A stretch of 64,000 bases of DNA. It comes from Blastobasis lacticolella (taxonomy: Eukaryota; Arthropoda; Insecta; Lepidoptera; Blastobasidae). The stretch lies in contig LR990056.1 of NCBI GenBank assembly GCA_905147135.1, forward strand, positions 17,246,001 to 17,310,000. Direction: 5' to 3'. Positions 62,300-64,000 of this stretch are shown in pieces. The first letter of the stretch is position 1. Each line of letters begins with the position of its first letter. The position numbers and the translations under genes were made by a program. The notes below the pieces were generated by a model. That model worked only from the letters and a program-made list of their open reading frames with translations. It searched no databases and was not told the DNA's origin.

Positions 62300-63120
62300 G
62301 CTTGATTAGGGTATGTCCCAGATGTCGCGAACACCCCCCGAATGCGCCATTGCAGCAGCAGTGTGAACGTCTTCAATTACCCTACACCTTCTTACACCTA
62401 CCCTACACCAACCCTACATACCTACCTAAAATTTTCTTGCCCATAATACTACCTCTTAAATCACGCTATTTATTTTAGAAAACCGTGTTAAAATCCGTTG
62501 CGTAGTTTAAAATATCTATCTGCGGGAAGCGACTTTGTTTTATACTATGTATTGAAGATTTGCGATCGCAAGAACTGATTAAACTCTAAATTTCGAGAGC
62601 AAGTGCAATACCTAATCAGATTATTTTAGAGTCACAATTAATATAAAGTAAAACTACATTATACAGAGCCCATTTCCAAGTACATTTTCCATATGCCTAC
62701 ATGGTCACCCTACCGGTAACAACATGTTATCTAAAAAAGTCGATAACAGTTATCAATACATTGCCAACATGGCGTTGCTACGTTGGATAGCAATGCTTAT
62801 CCTCTGTCCGAGAAACAAACGAGCTCTCCAAGCACCTGTGGTGTCTTTTAGCTTTTTGTTTAATTCTTTAAAAAACCTTAAATCGTCAGGGCCCCACGAT
62901 CCTATCGTCTCGACCCTAAATGGCTGAAATATGAAGTCCTGAAGTTAAACTATTTTTCAATAGGTCATCAAAACATGTAACAGATACCTACACGACTTTT
63001 ACATTAACATAATAATCGGTACTTAAAGATAACTTTATCACTTTTAGTAAATACACTGTTATCTGCAGTTTTGTTATCTTGCCAATAAACTTTAATTAAA
63101 AAAAAATTGTTAACCTAAAC
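62300..63120. other. Non-coding, unrecognised
   Basis: Contains a CCTACAC-rich stretch near 62380-62425 and AT-rich DNA. The 67-codon frame at 62724 has no recognised relatives and no splice partners. Confidence 0.4.
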
Positions 63121-63306
63121 TTATTTACGGAGTAGAAAGCCCACCGTAAGCAGTAGGTAACTGCCGCCCATAACATCTACGATTCATGCATTTAGGTTAA
63201 TTAGCAAGGGCTCTATTTTTGAACTCGAGTGGTTAAAAAATAAGGCCCCAGAACCGCAGGTGCGTGTCACCGTGAGAACCATGGAATGAATCATTCATGC
63301 CTTCAA

Positions 63307-63718
63307 TGAGGAGTTTTCCAGTAGGTGTTGATAGTTGGTTTCAAAAAGCATCAATAGATGGCGCTCCTACAATTTTGGTAATCTTTTTATAATCTGTATG
63401 ATGGTGGCAGTGATTTCATGCAGCCAACTAATACCAAACTTAAAAATAAAATGTTTATTAATATAAACATAACTGTTAAAGGTTGAACGTGTAAACAGAA
63501 ATATTTATAGAAGTTGGCACTAGGTTCCATTATTATTACAACCTCTAAAATGGTTGAAAACTATTGACAAATACAATATTATCCAATACAACGTACCCAG
63601 CGTTTATATCCTGTTTGCTAAGAACCTATTTCAAGCGATTATCAATTACCAAAATTTGTCGGGGCGCCATCTAGTGAGTGGTTAGGAATGCTTTAGATAC
63701 CTATTGGAACACTGCTCA
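63307..63718. mobile_element. 410-bp inverted-end element, copy 2
   Basis: Full-length copy of the element at 16564-16973 in the same orientation, diverged by scattered substitutions and small indels. The right end is slightly damaged (ACTGCTCA instead of ACTCCTCA). Confidence 0.75.
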
Positions 63719-64000
63719 TTGCGTTTTTCAAACCAGAACACAACGGTGCGAAGATTGTGGTTTTGCGGCAGAAATAGATAAGGTAGTGGTGAAGGTGGTA
63801 GACACAGGCGGACTGCTCACTTTTGACATAGTCCTACCACACGATGAAACTACTGTAACTATGTGTATGTAAATGTGTGTACCGTGTATATGTTTCTTCT
63901 TTTTTTATTATTTTTACCTTCGTTGTTGGCTACAACGAAGACAGTCACGGCTATTTTCTGACTAAACACGAATATGAATTTAAAGCAACCCTCTAGCAAG

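Noticed and set aside
1..64000. CRISPR arrays, prokaryotic operons, viral genes
   Set aside because: None seen. Regularly spaced repeats here are microsatellites or transposon-derived, and all supported genes have eukaryotic structure.

Overview
The window looks like lepidopteran (moth or butterfly) nuclear DNA. It has AT-rich, repeat-choked intergenic sequence, genes with short exons and GT-AG introns, and dense families of short interspersed repeats of the kind seen in Lepidoptera. These include tRNA-headed SINEs, tails of an endonuclease-reverse-transcriptase LINE, and many inverted-repeat (MITE-like) elements. No prokaryotic gene organisation, CRISPR array or operon is present. Only six protein-coding genes are well supported; almost everything else is repeat or unrecognised non-coding DNA.

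Layout. (1) 4,190-10,534, plus strand: a nine-exon, very GC-rich gene for an UNC93-like multi-pass membrane protein, with repeats in most introns. (2) 18,020-19,267, plus strand: an intronless gene for a membrane-anchored histidine acid phosphatase-like protein whose catalytic motifs are altered. (3) 26,383-59,433, minus strand: four cytochrome P450 genes (clan 3, CYP6-like), each with two exons and the same phase-1 intron inside the haem-binding motif. They form two near-identical pairs. Genes 1 and 2 lie in repeat units at about 25,460-30,820 and 32,590-37,850. Genes 3 and 4 lie in units at about 38,730-47,720 and 47,721-60,500, which abut directly.

Comparing the paired units reveals filled and empty insertion sites. 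A 773-bp long-inverted-repeat element sits between the TATA box and the start codon of P450 gene 3 only. A 4,427-bp element with perfect 30-bp terminal inverted repeats and a TA duplication is present only in the gene 4 unit. A 269-bp repeat with a 10-bp duplication is present only in the gene 2 unit.

The P450s are probably microsomal monooxygenases, and amplification of such genes in insects is often linked to xenobiotic or plant-toxin metabolism; that role is inferred, not shown. Exon structures were assembled by eye from splice-site phase and protein continuity. P450 family assignment below clan level, and all repeat-family names (A to G), are mine and provisional.
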